DNA from: Mesorhizobium sp. M8A.F.Ca.ET.218.01.1.1
Lineage (GTDB): Bacteria > Pseudomonadota > Alphaproteobacteria > Rhizobiales > Rhizobiaceae
Reading direction: 5' to 3'
DNA: 64,000 nt
NCBI RefSeq assembly: GCF_004791165.1
Contig: NZ_SRUZ01000001.1
Span: 1,160,382 to 1,224,381, forward strand
The notes under the pieces are model-generated. The model was not told where the DNA came from, searched no databases, and saw only the letters and a program-made list of their open reading frames with translations. The first letter of the stretch is position 1. The number at the start of each line of letters is the position of its first letter. Both the position numbers and the translations under genes were made by a program. Shown here in pieces: positions 53,664-62,621 of this stretch.

Positions 53664-54388
53664 CCGCCGCAACCATGCAGGCCCATTCCATGCAGGCCCA
53701 ATCCATGCAAGAGCGACTGATCGTCGGCCTCGACGTGCCGACCGTCAAGGAGGCCGAGCAGGCGGTGCGCGAGCTCGACGGCGTCGTCTCCTTCTACAAG
53801 ATCGGCTATCAGCTGGCCTTTGCCGGCGGGCTCGACTTTGCCAGGGAGCTGGCCAGCGGCGGGACGAAAATCTTTCTCGACATGAAGCTGCTCGACATCG
53901 ACCACACGGTGGCCAAGGGCGTCGAGAACATCGTCAAGATGGGCATGACCATGCTGACCATCCATGCCTATCCCAAGGCGATGCAGGCGGCGGTGGAGGC
54001 AGCGCGCGGCAGCGAGCTTTGCCTGCTCGCCGTCAGCGTGCTGACCTCGATGGATGAGCAGGACATGATCGATGTCGGCTATGAATATGACCCGCACACG
54101 CTGGTGCTGAGGCGCTCGGAACAGGCGCTGCATGCCGGCATGGGAGGTATCGTCTGCTCGGCCGCGGAAGCCGAAGCGGTGCGCCGCATCGTCGGCCCGG
54201 ACATGGCGGTGGTGACGCCCGGCATCCGGCCGGCCGGCAGCGACCATGGCGACCAGAAGCGCGTTGTGACGCCGGCGCAGGCGGTCCGCAACGGCGCCAG
54301 CCATCTGGTCGTCGGACGGCCGATCGTCGCGGCAAGCGACCGGCGCGCGGCGGCCGAGGCCATTCTGGAAGAAATGCGCTCGGCCTGA
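53660..54388 (+). CDS. pyrF: Orotidine 5'-phosphate decarboxylase
   Basis: TIM-barrel enzyme making UMP from OMP. Active-site array [16 protein letters not shown] (Lys and Asp residues, family DxKxxDI motif), phosphate-binding GIRPAG and the end block [13 protein letters not shown]. The start is ambiguous: GTG at 53660 (AGGG 7 nt upstream, overlapping the previous stop), or ATG at 53675, 53690 or 53705. The last three sit in a 15-bp repeat; the conserved protein begins at about 53705 ([12 protein letters not shown]). 242 or 227 residues result. Confidence 0.93.
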   Translation: MTAATMQAHSMQAQSMQERLIVGLDVPTVKEAEQAVRELDGVVSFYKIGYQLAFAGGLDFARELASGGTKIFLDMKLLDIDHTVAKGVENIVKMGMTMLTIHAYPKAMQAAVEAARGSELCLLAVSVLTSMDEQDMIDVGYEYDPHTLVLRRSEQALHAGMGGIVCSAAEAEAVRRIVGPDMAVVTPGIRPAGSDHGDQKRVVTPAQAVRNGASHLVVGRPIVAASDRRAAAEAILEEMRSA

Positions 54389-54415
54389 CGAGCCAGCACG
54401 ATAGGAGAAAAGAGA

Positions 54416-54703
54416 ATGCCCAAGGGATACTGGATCGCACGTGTCGATGTGCGCGACGCCGAAGGCTACAAGGACTATGTCGCGGCCGCCAAGCCGGCCT
54501 TCGAGCGCTTCGGCGCGACATTTCTCGCCCGCGGCGGTGAACACGAGAAAGCCGAAGGTCCGGGCCGCGCGCGCAATGTCATCATCGAATTTCCATCACT
54601 CGCCGCCGCGCATGACTGCTATCACTCGCCGGAGTATCAGCGCGCGGTCGCCATCCGCCAGAAGGTCGCCGACGGCGAGATCGTGCTGGTCGAAGGCATT
54701 TAG
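54416..54703 (+). CDS. DUF1330 protein (small dimeric alpha/beta-barrel type)
   Basis: 95-residue protein of the DUF1330 family. It starts with KGYWIARVDVRDAEGYKDY and has the conserved GGEHEKAEGPGRARNVIIEF and YHSPEYQRAVAIRQKVADGE blocks. The fold is ferredoxin-like; no enzymatic activity has been assigned to the family. A good ribosome site (AGGAGAAAAGAG) precedes the ATG. It follows pyrF by 27 bp and may be co-transcribed, without an obvious functional link. Confidence 0.88.
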   Translation: MPKGYWIARVDVRDAEGYKDYVAAAKPAFERFGATFLARGGEHEKAEGPGRARNVIIEFPSLAAAHDCYHSPEYQRAVAIRQKVADGEIVLVEGI

Positions 54704-54838
54704 GTCCGGGGGCGGCCGAGCGGAATTCCGCACCGTCGCAGCGGATCGAAGTCACGGCATGTCCGCGCCGCGTCGCTTCGCTCCGTGCTTAGCCGTCGGA
54801 TGCCGATTGCGAGGGGTGTCGCGCCGCTATCCCTGGCG

Positions 54839-55897
54839 TCATGAGCGCAACCGGCTTGCGGCGGTTTCCGCCATCGCGTCCGCCAGGCTCAGCGCCCATT
54901 GCTGGCGGCAGTAGGCGCGGAAATCGAAGCACGGCAGGCCGGGGCAGACCTCGAATTCTATGAGATGAACCGTGTCATCTGCCTCGACGCGCAGGTCGAT
55001 GGAAAACACGTCGCGCAGGCCGAGCCCGCTGATCAGCCGTTCGGCGATCACCCTGATCCTCGCATCGGCCACCGGCTGGCTGTCCGCGACTGGAGCGAGT
55101 TCGGGTTCGGCATAGTGCCCGGCAGCCTTCGCCGCCTCACCGGTGTCACCATAAAGCGCCAGGCTGTCCGCCATGGTCTGGAAGTCCGCGCCTGACTCGA
55201 CAAAGGCGACGCCAAGCGCCTCGACGCCGGTTTCCGGCGTCAGGCCGAGGAAGCTGGCGCGCACATTGCGGCCGGCGACATAGGGCTGGACGACGACATC
55301 GTCGCGATAGGCCGCGAAAACACGGCGGCTGAGCTCCAGCGCGTGGCCGAGATCGGCTACGCGCGAATCCGGCCAGATGCCGATCTTGGCGCCGAGCCTG
55401 TTGGGCTTGACGAACCAGCCGGCAGCGGAGGCCGGCGGCTCGACCAGCCAGTTTCCATTGCGGGCAAGTCCCGCCTGCGGCGCCGGCAGGCCGAGCGCGC
55501 CAAGCACGGCGCCGGAGCGGAACTTGTCCTGGCAGAGCGCGAACAGCGAATCGTCCGCGCCGATCGTTCTCAGGCCATTGAGCCGCGCCAGCGCGGGTGC
55601 GCCGCCGCCACGGAAATAGGCGATGCCGTCGGTCAGCGTCCAGACCAGCGTCGTGGCCGGATCGGCTCCGGTGAGCGCGCTTGCGGCATCGTCCAGCTCC
55701 ACCGCGGCGAAGGCGAGGCCGCGGCTGTCACAGGCTGCGGCGAGCGTGTCGAATTCGGGCGCGAGGTCGGTCGACTGCGCCAGGTAGGACGAAATCTCGG
55801 CGGCACGCTTCGGCGCATAGCCCTCGGCGACCAGGCGCTCGAAGCAAGCCTTCTCCGGCTCGTGGACGAGGATCAGTTCTGGCCTGCGGCTGGACAT
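54839..55897 (-). CDS. ATP-grasp protein of unknown substrate (D-Ala-D-Ala-ligase-like)
   Basis: 352 residues. The ATP-grasp core is visible in the second half: nucleotide-binding Lys in AGWFVKPNRLGAKIGIWPDS (about 163-182), VVVQPYVAGRNVRASFLG (about 198-215), and Mg2+-binding acidic residues in FSIDLRVEADDTVHLIEFEV followed by NTxPG-like CPGLPCFDF (about 315-325). The N-terminal third is a preATP-grasp domain. The gene is isolated between pyrF-DUF1330 and the galactose operon. It should join a carboxylate to an amine, but the substrates are unknown. A cell-wall Ddl is unlikely, since the N-terminal signature of Ddl is missing. Confidence 0.75.
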   Translation of the reverse strand: MSSRRPELILVHEPEKACFERLVAEGYAPKRAAEISSYLAQSTDLAPEFDTLAAACDSRGLAFAAVELDDAASALTGADPATTLVWTLTDGIAYFRGGGAPALARLNGLRTIGADDSLFALCQDKFRSGAVLGALGLPAPQAGLARNGNWLVEPPASAAGWFVKPNRLGAKIGIWPDSRVADLGHALELSRRVFAAYRDDVVVQPYVAGRNVRASFLGLTPETGVEALGVAFVESGADFQTMADSLALYGDTGEAAKAAGHYAEPELAPVADSQPVADARIRVIAERLISGLGLRDVFSIDLRVEADDTVHLIEFEVCPGLPCFDFRAYCRQQWALSLADAMAETAASRLRS

Positions 55898-56025
55898 GCG
55901 ATGATTGAATCCCGGCTATGTGATCGCCCAGCATCGCACGGCGCATGCCGTGGGCTTTCGCGAAACCGACCGTCCCGGACGGTTGCGTGACAACGCCGGC
56001 GAGGACGTTTATCGGCCACCTTCGT

Positions 56026-56904
56026 TCAGGCGATCAGCACGCGTGGCTCGAAGCGGCCGTTGACCTTGATGTCGAGGACGAACGTCATGCCGGCCTGCGG
56101 GTCGAGCTGGCGCTGCTTCTCGTCCTTGCCCTTCCAGGCCGACGTCACCGCCAGCCGGTCCGCCTTCGCGCCGGCGAAAGCCGGGCAGGAAGGCTGCGTC
56201 ACCGGCATCGCAATTTCGCGCAACAATGTGCCGTCGGGCGAATAGGCCTTGACCGCCTTGCCGCCCCAGACGGCGTTCCACAGCACGCCATCGTGGTCGA
56301 CGACCGACCCATCGACATAGCCCTTGGACGAGCGGTGATCGACGAACACATTTGGTTCTCCAGCGGGCAGGCCGGTCGCCGGATTACAGGCGACGCGCAT
56401 CAGCAGGCCGGTCGAGGTGTCGGTGTAATAGGCGAGCGCGCCATCCCCGGAGAAACAGATCGAGTTCGACACGGTGATGCCGGAGAATAGCTTGCGCAGT
56501 TCGCCCTTGAAAAACCAGTAGATCGAACCGGCGCCCTTTGCCTCGCTCTTGCCCATCGTCCCCATCCACAAGGCGCCGCAGGGATGGACACGGGAATCGT
56601 TGGAGCGGGTAAGGGGGTTGTCTGCCTCGACAGGCGTATGCAGCGTCATCCGGCCGGTCGCGACGTCGCGGACGAAGAGGCCGGTCTCGGTGGCGATCAG
56701 CTGACGCTTGTCGTCGATGATGGCGATGGCGCTCGCCATCTGGCCAAGCTCGTGGATCTTCAGCGCACCGCCGGCCACGGATTTCTCCAGGAGCCGACAG
56801 TTGACGATATCGAACCAGTACAACGCATCGGTGGCGGGATCGTAGCTTGGCCCTTCGCCGAGCTCGCAGACATGGTCGGAGAAAACCGAAACCTCGCTCA
56901 TCAT
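56026..56904 (-). CDS. SMP-30/gluconolactonase-family lactonase (likely galactonolactonase)
   Basis: 292-residue six-bladed propeller lactonase. The metal-binding Glu is in CELGEGPSYDPATDALYWFD (about residue 14), the Asn ligand in RSNDSRVHPCGALWMGTMG (about 100-118) and the catalytic Asp in YVDGSVVDHDGVLW (about 190-203). Last gene of the galactose operon, overlapping dgoA by ATGA. It would hydrolyse D-galactono-lactone formed by the operon's dehydrogenase. Gluconolactone or another aldonolactone is possible on sequence alone. Confidence 0.85.
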   Translation of the reverse strand: MMSEVSVFSDHVCELGEGPSYDPATDALYWFDIVNCRLLEKSVAGGALKIHELGQMASAIAIIDDKRQLIATETGLFVRDVATGRMTLHTPVEADNPLTRSNDSRVHPCGALWMGTMGKSEAKGAGSIYWFFKGELRKLFSGITVSNSICFSGDGALAYYTDTSTGLLMRVACNPATGLPAGEPNVFVDHRSSKGYVDGSVVDHDGVLWNAVWGGKAVKAYSPDGTLLREIAMPVTQPSCPAFAGAKADRLAVTSAWKGKDEKQRQLDPQAGMTFVLDIKVNGRFEPRVLIA

Positions 56905-57539
56905 GCGTCTCCGAATGCCGCGTCCCAGGCAGCGACGGCGGCGTGTGCGCGCGCCGCTACGTCGTCGACGCTCGTGCCAGGCTTGAACAGGCTGGAGCCA
57001 AGCCCGAAGACCGTCACGCCAACCGCCTTGTAGCCGGCAAAATCCTTGTCCGAAACGCCGCCGACCGCGCCGACCAGCGTCTGCGCCGGCAGTACGGCCC
57101 GGATCGCGGAAATGCCCGATGCGCCGAGCACGCTGGCGGGAAAGAATTTCAGCGCCGAAGCGCCGAGCCGGATCGCCTGGAAAGCTTCTGTAGGGGTGAA
57201 CACGCCAGGCATGGTGACCATGCCATATGTCTTGGCGCGGCCCATCACCTCGGCATCGATGTTGGGGCTGACCAGCAATCGACCGCCGGCCCGGTGCAGG
57301 CTGTCGACATCGGCCGCCGTCAGCACGGTGCCGGCGCCGACCAGGGCCGTTTTCGGCAGCACTTCGACAATCCTGGCGATCGACGAGAACGGTTCGGGCG
57401 AGTTGAGCGGCACCTCGATCGCCTCGATGCCGGCGTCGAACAGCGCCTGGCCCATGGCGATCGCCTCGGTGGGCTTCAGGCCGCGCAGGATGGCGACCAG
57501 GCCGCGCTTGAGTTTGGGAAAAGGTGCGGTCTGGCTCAT
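56901..57539 (-). CDS. dgoA: 2-dehydro-3-deoxy-6-phosphogalactonate aldolase
   Basis: 212-residue class-I aldolase of the KDPG/KDPGal family. The general acid Glu is in GIEAIEVPLNSPEP (about residue 38), with VGAGTVLTAADVD and the Schiff-base Lys in SALKFFPAS (about residue 125). It cleaves KDPGal to pyruvate and glyceraldehyde-3-phosphate. Pairing by 4-bp overlap with dgoK distinguishes it from the Entner-Doudoroff KDPG aldolase. Confidence 0.88.
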   Translation of the reverse strand: MSQTAPFPKLKRGLVAILRGLKPTEAIAMGQALFDAGIEAIEVPLNSPEPFSSIARIVEVLPKTALVGAGTVLTAADVDSLHRAGGRLLVSPNIDAEVMGRAKTYGMVTMPGVFTPTEAFQAIRLGASALKFFPASVLGASGISAIRAVLPAQTLVGAVGGVSDKDFAGYKAVGVTVFGLGSSLFKPGTSVDDVAARAHAAVAAWDAAFGDA

Positions 57540-58489
57540 AGGGCTGCTCCGGTTCTGGCGATCATGCCGTTCTCGCGCGCGGCTTCGATCAGCCCGGCGC
57601 GTACTGCTTCGTCGGCGTCGACGGTGCGCAGGCCAAGCCCGGCAAGGCCGAGCGCCGCCTGGTAGAGCACGGCCAGCGCGCCCGAGGCAACCAGCACCAC
57701 CGATGTCGCGCCGGCGCCGTGCCGGCGCCGGGCGGAGGCAATCTCGCCGCCGATCAGCAGGCCGGACAGGCAGGCGGCCGCATCATCGGCCTTCAAATCC
57801 TGGAGCAGGCCGGCGGCGCGGATGGCAAACAGCCGCGAGGTGACGTCACCACCCTCGCCCAGTGCGATTTCGCACCAGCGGCGGAAGAACGGATTGTCGG
57901 CAGCAACCGGGCTGGGATGTTCGCCCAGCGAATGGCGCAGGATCGAGTGCGCGGCAAGCACGGAAAACAGCTCGCCCGTCGGCCAGGTGCCAAAGCCGGT
58001 GACGGCGCCGTCCTCGACCAGCACCCATTTCGAATGGGTACCGGGCATGCAGACGAGATGGCGGCCCTTGGCCGGCAGGCCGGCGCCGGCCAACTGCGTT
58101 TCCTCGCCGCGCATGACGTCGGGCGCGTCGGCCAGGCGCTGGGCAAGGCCGGGAACGATACGGATGTCACGTTTCTGATCAGGCACACGGGCGGCGCCGC
58201 CGAGAATGGCGCCGAGCGGCGACGGCACGCTGACATAGGGCGCCTCGAGCCAACCCTGGCGCGAACCGGCCATGCCGCAGATGATGACGGGCAATTCCTC
58301 CGGCGCACCCATCGCCGTCAGATGGCTCTCCAGAACGTTGGCGAAGCCCTTTTCGCGCGCGGTGATCAGGCCGTCGTCGCCGCGACGCTCGGCAAGCACC
58401 TTGCCGGCGCCGTCGATCAGCCAGGCCCGGAGCCGGGTCGTGCCCCAATCGAGCGCGGCAACCGCCGGAACGTTGCTGGCTGGGCTCAC
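57536..58489 (-). CDS. dgoK: 2-dehydro-3-deoxygalactonokinase
   Basis: 317-residue ASKHA-type kinase. N-terminal phosphate loop VAALDWGTTRLRAWLIDG, CGMAGSRQGWLEAPY, and GTHSKWVLVEDGAVTGFGTWPTGELF, the signature of DgoK. It phosphorylates 2-keto-3-deoxygalactonate at O6. GTG start at 58489 in a GTGA overlap with the SDR stop and with GGAGG about 6 nt upstream; longer in-frame extensions run back into the SDR gene. Confidence 0.9.
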   Translation of the reverse strand: MSPASNVPAVAALDWGTTRLRAWLIDGAGKVLAERRGDDGLITAREKGFANVLESHLTAMGAPEELPVIICGMAGSRQGWLEAPYVSVPSPLGAILGGAARVPDQKRDIRIVPGLAQRLADAPDVMRGEETQLAGAGLPAKGRHLVCMPGTHSKWVLVEDGAVTGFGTWPTGELFSVLAAHSILRHSLGEHPSPVAADNPFFRRWCEIALGEGGDVTSRLFAIRAAGLLQDLKADDAAACLSGLLIGGEIASARRRHGAGATSVVLVASGALAVLYQAALGLAGLGLRTVDADEAVRAGLIEAARENGMIARTGAAL

Positions 58490-59253
58490 AGGAAGCCTCC
58501 ATCGACGATCAGCATCTGCGCGGTCAACATGCGCGAAGCGTCCGAGGCCAGGAACAGCACCGTGCCAACCATGTCGTCCGGCCGCATGACGTCCCTGATG
58601 CACTGCTTGGCGACATGGGCGGCGAGCGCCTGTTCGGTCACCCAGCGCTCCTGCTGCCGCTCGGTGATCACCCAGCCGGGCGCGACGGCGTTGACGCGGA
58701 TGCGATCGGGCCCGAGCTTGCCGGCCAGCCCCTTGGTGAGGCCGAGTATGCCCGCCTTGGCAGCGGTATAGGCCGGCATGTCGGGATGGTTGATCAGGTA
58801 GGAGGTCGAGGTGAAATTGATGATCGAGCCGCCGCCGGCCCGCTTCATGCCTGACACCACCGCCTGCGCGGTGAAGAAATGCGGCCTGAGATTGATGGAG
58901 AGATTGTTGTCCCAGAATTCGACGGTGACGTCCTCGACTTCATGGCGTTCGTCCCAGGCGGCGTTGTTGACCAGCACGGTGACGTCGCCATGCGCGTCGG
59001 CGGCCCGGGCGGCTGCAGCGCGCAAGGCCTCGACGTCGCGCAGATCGGTCTTGAGGTAGAGCGGACGCCGGCCGAGCTCTTTCTCAACGCGGTCGGCGAG
59101 CGTGATGCTCGGCGCATCGGCGATGTCGATGAAGGCGACCTTGGCGCCCTGGCGCGTGAACCCTTCGGTCAACGCCGCACCGATGCCGGAGCCGCCGCCG
59201 GTGATCAGCACCGAAGCGCCTTCGAGGTCGGCAAACCGCGCCGATGGCATCAT
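58486..59253 (-). CDS. SDR dehydrogenase, likely D-galactose 1-dehydrogenase
   Basis: 255-residue short-chain dehydrogenase. NAD motif VLITGGGSGIGAAL (about 17-30), VLVNNAAWDERHEVED, catalytic Ser in STSYLIN and the Tyr/Lys pair in AYTAAKAGILG. First gene of the galactose operon, so oxidation of D-galactose (or L-arabinose/D-fucose) to the lactone is the likely role; Rhizobium galactose dehydrogenases of this size are SDRs. ATG at 59253 with GGGAG 9 nt upstream; a TTG at 59274 would add 7 residues. Confidence 0.8.
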   Translation of the reverse strand: MMPSARFADLEGASVLITGGGSGIGAALTEGFTRQGAKVAFIDIADAPSITLADRVEKELGRRPLYLKTDLRDVEALRAAAARAADAHGDVTVLVNNAAWDERHEVEDVTVEFWDNNLSINLRPHFFTAQAVVSGMKRAGGGSIINFTSTSYLINHPDMPAYTAAKAGILGLTKGLAGKLGPDRIRVNAVAPGWVITERQQERWVTEQALAAHVAKQCIRDVMRPDDMVGTVLFLASDASRMLTAQMLIVDGGFL

Positions 59254-59283
59254 GATTTTCGTCTCCCGGGTCAACCGGCGCGC

Positions 59284-59311
59284 ATCCTAGCCAGACACGT
59301 CCGGCGGGCAA
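59284..59311 (-). promoter_or_regulatory. Candidate promoter of the galactose operon
   Basis: On the minus strand TTGCCC (59311-59306) and TAGGAT (59289-59284) with a 16-bp spacer, about 25 bp before the start ATG region. A 13-bp palindrome GTGGCGTCGCCAC at 59380-59392 farther upstream may be an operator or the end of the EAL gene transcript. Confidence 0.35.
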
Positions 59312-59419
59312 GGGCGAAAAGACGCATTTTCGGGCTTATGTCTGACAAAAAGGCGATGGTGCCATGCTCGACCCGCGAAGTGGCGTCGCCACATGGCGGG
59401 CGGCGCCGAAGTCCTGGGC

Positions 59420-60769
59420 TCAGATCGCTTTGGCGCGCAAGGCGCCACGGAAGGAATCACGGAGGTAGCCCAATGTGGCATCGGCATCGGCCGGTTTGCC
59501 GAACAGATAGCCCTGTCCGCCGGCGCAACCGAACTGGACCAGCCGGTCGGCCTGCGCTTCCTCTTCGATGCCTTCGGCGACGACGTCCATGCCGAGCCCT
59601 TCGCACATGGCGAGGATGGCGCGGATGATGTGCTCGGATGGCCGGTCTTCGAGAATGGAGGCGACGAAGGCGCGGTCGATCTTGAGCTTGTCGAAATGGA
59701 ATTCACGCAGCCGGCCGAGCGAGGACTGGCCGGTGCCGAAATCGTCGAGCGAGACGCGGATGCCGACGCGGCGCAGATCCTCGACGATCTGCGCCGCCGA
59801 GGCAGGGTCGTTCATCAGGCCGGTCTCGGTGATCTCGATCTCCAGCCGGCGCGGATCGAAGCCGGTGCGGTCGAGGATCGCCAGTATGTGCAGGCCGGTG
59901 TTCTGGTCGACGAGCTGCGAGGGCGACAGGTTGAAGGACAGGAACAGGTCCTTCGGCCAGCTCCTGGCGGCTTCGGTCGCCTTGCGCAGCACCAGCTGCG
60001 ACAGCGGACCGATGATGCCGCGCTCCTCGGCGATGGGGATGAAGACGGTCGGCGGCACCGCGCCGAGATCGCGATCGGTCCAGCGCGCCAGCGTCTCGAA
60101 GCCGATGGTGCGGCGCGTGGTGAGGTCGACGATCGGCTGGAAATGCGGCTCCACCTCCCCGGCGGAGACGGCGCGGCGCAGCGCCTGCTCGATGCGGGTG
60201 ACGCGCTTGGCGGCCTCTTCCATCTCACGGGTGTAGACGACGACGCGGCCGCGGCCGGAACGCTTGGCATGGTAGAGCGCCGTTTCGGCCTTGTTGATGA
60301 GGATCTCGGTGGTCTCGTCGCCCGAATAGAACAGCGAGCAGCCGACCGAGGCCGAGAGCCTGGCGGTGCGCTCGCCGACATCATAGGGCGCCGACAGGAT
60401 CTCGATCAGCATGCGGGATTTTTCAGCCGCCGCATCCTCCGAGAACACCAGCGGGTAGAGGAAGGCGAATTCGTCGGCACCGATGCGGCAGACCGTCGAA
60501 TGGCCGTCCATCGAGGCACGCAGCCGCATGGCGACCTGGATCAGGATGTCGTCGCCGGCCTTGTGGCCGAACAGATCGTTGATCGGCTTGAAGCCGTCGA
60601 GGTCGAGAATGCCGACGGTGAAGGGCGCGGGATCGTCGGCGCGGTCGCTGATCAGGCGGTCGACCTTGTCGAAGAAGCGGCGATGATTGCCAAGCCCGGT
60701 CAACGGATCGGTGAACGCCAGATCCGTGCTTTCCCTGTTTGCCTGACCGGTGCCAAACGGAGCTTGCAT
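59420..60769 (-). CDS. GGDEF/EAL-domain cyclic-di-GMP protein with degenerate GGDEF
   Basis: 449-residue cytoplasmic protein without membrane segments. A GGDEF domain (about 15-175) has TDPLTGLGNHRRFF, but the signature is GADEF (RIGADEFAFL). An EAL domain (about 190-440) has GFETLARW (ETL in place of EAL), LSFNLSPSQL, IEITETGL, LDDFGTGQSSLGRL, LKIDRAFV and the final AEGIEEEAQ and GYLFGKP. Most phosphodiesterase ligands are present, so c-di-GMP hydrolysis is plausible while cyclase activity is doubtful. No sensory domain precedes them. Monocistronic. Confidence 0.88.
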   Translation of the reverse strand: MQAPFGTGQANRESTDLAFTDPLTGLGNHRRFFDKVDRLISDRADDPAPFTVGILDLDGFKPINDLFGHKAGDDILIQVAMRLRASMDGHSTVCRIGADEFAFLYPLVFSEDAAAEKSRMLIEILSAPYDVGERTARLSASVGCSLFYSGDETTEILINKAETALYHAKRSGRGRVVVYTREMEEAAKRVTRIEQALRRAVSAGEVEPHFQPIVDLTTRRTIGFETLARWTDRDLGAVPPTVFIPIAEERGIIGPLSQLVLRKATEAARSWPKDLFLSFNLSPSQLVDQNTGLHILAILDRTGFDPRRLEIEITETGLMNDPASAAQIVEDLRRVGIRVSLDDFGTGQSSLGRLREFHFDKLKIDRAFVASILEDRPSEHIIRAILAMCEGLGMDVVAEGIEEEAQADRLVQFGCAGGQGYLFGKPADADATLGYLRDSFRGALRAKAI

Positions 60770-60887
60770 CGGTGTCCCTGTTCGTCCCTGTTTTGTCGTC
60801 GGAATTTATTTCGAGACTGGCAGCAAACCCTTTAGGAAACGTATCGCTTGAATCGATTTTTCGAGACCCGCCAACGATCCCACGACG

Positions 60888-61772
60888 CTATCTGAAGCGC
60901 TGCAGGTGATCGACAAGCGCGCGCAGCTTCGGCGCCAAGTTGCGGCGGCCGGGATAATAGAGATAGAAGCCGGCAAAGCGTGGGCAGTAGGACTCCAGGA
61001 TGGGCACCAGCTCGCCCCGGTCGAGCCAGGGACGGAAGCTCCGTTCCATGCCGAAGGTGATGCCGGCGCCGGCGACAGCGAGCCTGATCATCAACGTCAT
61101 GTCGTTTGTCGTGATCTCCGGGGCGACGGCGACGCTGAACTCCTTGCCGTCGACCGCGAATTCCCATCGGTAGGGCGCAACCCCGGGAGCGGGACGCCAA
61201 CCAATGCAGCGACGGGCCGCAAGCTCGCTCGGATGCGCAGGCTCACCAAATCGATCGCGGTAGGCTGGCGCGCAGACAGCCAGCTGCCGCTCGTCACCGG
61301 CAACGGGAACCGCGATCATGTCCTGCTCGATGACTTCGCCCAGCCTGACGCCGGCATCGTATCCCTGGGCAACGATATCGAATTCATCGTCCGTCACCGT
61401 GATGTCGATCTGAACCTCCGGATTGGCCTCGGCGAAGGCTGCCAGGAACGGCCCTGACAGGAAGCCCTCGGCGATCGACGAAACAGCGAGCCGCAACTGC
61501 CCGCGCGGGCGCCCACGCAAGCTGCCGGCGGCCTCGACCGCGGCACGCATGTCCGCGATGGCCGGCGCGATTTCGGCGCGGAGCCGCTCCCCCGCCTCGG
61601 TGAGGCTGACGCTGCGCGTCGTGCGCCGCACAAGCGCTATGCCGATGGTCTCTTCCAGCCGCCTGATCGTCTGGCTGACGGCCGAGCGGGTGACACCCAG
61701 CCGGTCAGCGGCGGCGCGAAAACTCCGCTCCTCGGCGACAAGCGCAAAAACGGAGAGCGCGTTGAGATCCAT
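60888..61772 (-). CDS. LysR-family transcriptional regulator
   Basis: 294-residue LysR protein. The winged HTH (LSVFALVAEERSFRAAADRL through RSAVSQTIRRLEETIGIALV) occupies residues 5-60, followed by a periplasmic-binding-like effector domain with AYRDRFGEPAHPSELAARRC. It is divergent from an SDR gene by 118 bp, the standard arrangement in which the LysR protein controls its divergent neighbour. ATG start; no strong LysR box was identified in the gap. Confidence 0.9.
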   Translation of the reverse strand: MDLNALSVFALVAEERSFRAAADRLGVTRSAVSQTIRRLEETIGIALVRRTTRSVSLTEAGERLRAEIAPAIADMRAAVEAAGSLRGRPRGQLRLAVSSIAEGFLSGPFLAAFAEANPEVQIDITVTDDEFDIVAQGYDAGVRLGEVIEQDMIAVPVAGDERQLAVCAPAYRDRFGEPAHPSELAARRCIGWRPAPGVAPYRWEFAVDGKEFSVAVAPEITTNDMTLMIRLAVAGAGITFGMERSFRPWLDRGELVPILESYCPRFAGFYLYYPGRRNLAPKLRALVDHLQRFR

Positions 61773-61890
61773 TGGTTAGCGTGGCTTTCCATAGCGTCAA
61801 GAAATGGCTGTCTTAACGCGACAATGGGGCAATTCTATCTTCCTGGCAACCGACGCAAGGCGGCGGTCAATCCAGGAACAGGAGACAAGC

Positions 61891-62616
61891 ATGCCCCTCG
61901 ACAAGACCGTCCTCATTACCGGCGCATCAAGCGGAATCGGCGCGGGGATTGCCCGCGAACTCGGCGCCGCCGGGGCGAAAGTCATGCTCGGCGCGCGGCG
62001 CACAGACCGGCTGGAGGCGCTCGCCGAGGAGATCACCGCGCACGGTGGGGAGGCCAGGATCCGCGGCCTCGACGTCACCGACCGTAACGATGTCGCTGCC
62101 TTTGCCGAGGCGGCGCGACAAGCCTGGGGACGCGTCGACGTGATCGTCAACAATGCCGGCGTGATGCCGCTTTCGCTGATGGCCTCCCTCAAGGTCGACG
62201 AATGGGACCGCATGGTCGATGTCAACATCAAGGGCGTGCTGCACGGGATCGCCGCGGTGCTGCCGGAGATGGCCGCGAGAGGCTCCGGCCACATCATTAA
62301 CATCGCTTCGGTCGGCGCGCTCTCGGTCGCGCCAACGGCAGCGGTCTATTGCGCGACCAAATACGCGGTGCGGGCGATTTCCGACGGCCTCAGGCAGGAG
62401 AACGACGACATTCGGGTGACCTGCATTCATCCCGGCGTGGTCGAGAGTGAATTGGCCCATTCCATCACCGATCCGCTGGCGGCCGAAGCCATGAAGACCT
62501 ACCGGGCGATCGCCTTGCAGCCGGACGCGATCGGCCGCGCGGTGCGCTTCGCCATCGAGCAGCCCGACGACGTCGATGTCAACGAGATCGTCATTCGGCC
62601 GACGGCCACAAGGTAG
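61891..62616 (+). CDS. SDR-family oxidoreductase
   Basis: 241-residue short-chain dehydrogenase. NADP motif VLITGASSGIGAGIAREL at the N-terminus with ARRTDR (Arg favouring NADPH), NNAGVMPLS, catalytic Ser in INIASVGAL and Tyr/Lys in VYCATKYAVRAI. The pattern resembles YdfG/serine-dehydrogenase-like and quinone or carbonyl reducing SDRs. CAGGAGA precedes the ATG at 61891; earlier in-frame starts lack a site. Probably controlled by the divergent LysR protein. Substrate unknown. Confidence 0.88.
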   Translation: MPLDKTVLITGASSGIGAGIARELGAAGAKVMLGARRTDRLEALAEEITAHGGEARIRGLDVTDRNDVAAFAEAARQAWGRVDVIVNNAGVMPLSLMASLKVDEWDRMVDVNIKGVLHGIAAVLPEMAARGSGHIINIASVGALSVAPTAAVYCATKYAVRAISDGLRQENDDIRVTCIHPGVVESELAHSITDPLAAEAMKTYRAIALQPDAIGRAVRFAIEQPDDVDVNEIVIRPTATR

Positions 62617-62621
62617 CGGCC

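Noticed and set aside
59338..59628. Short + strand frame opposite the start of the EAL gene end
   Set aside because: Arg-rich low-complexity translation, no ribosome site, antisense to the EAL C-terminus.
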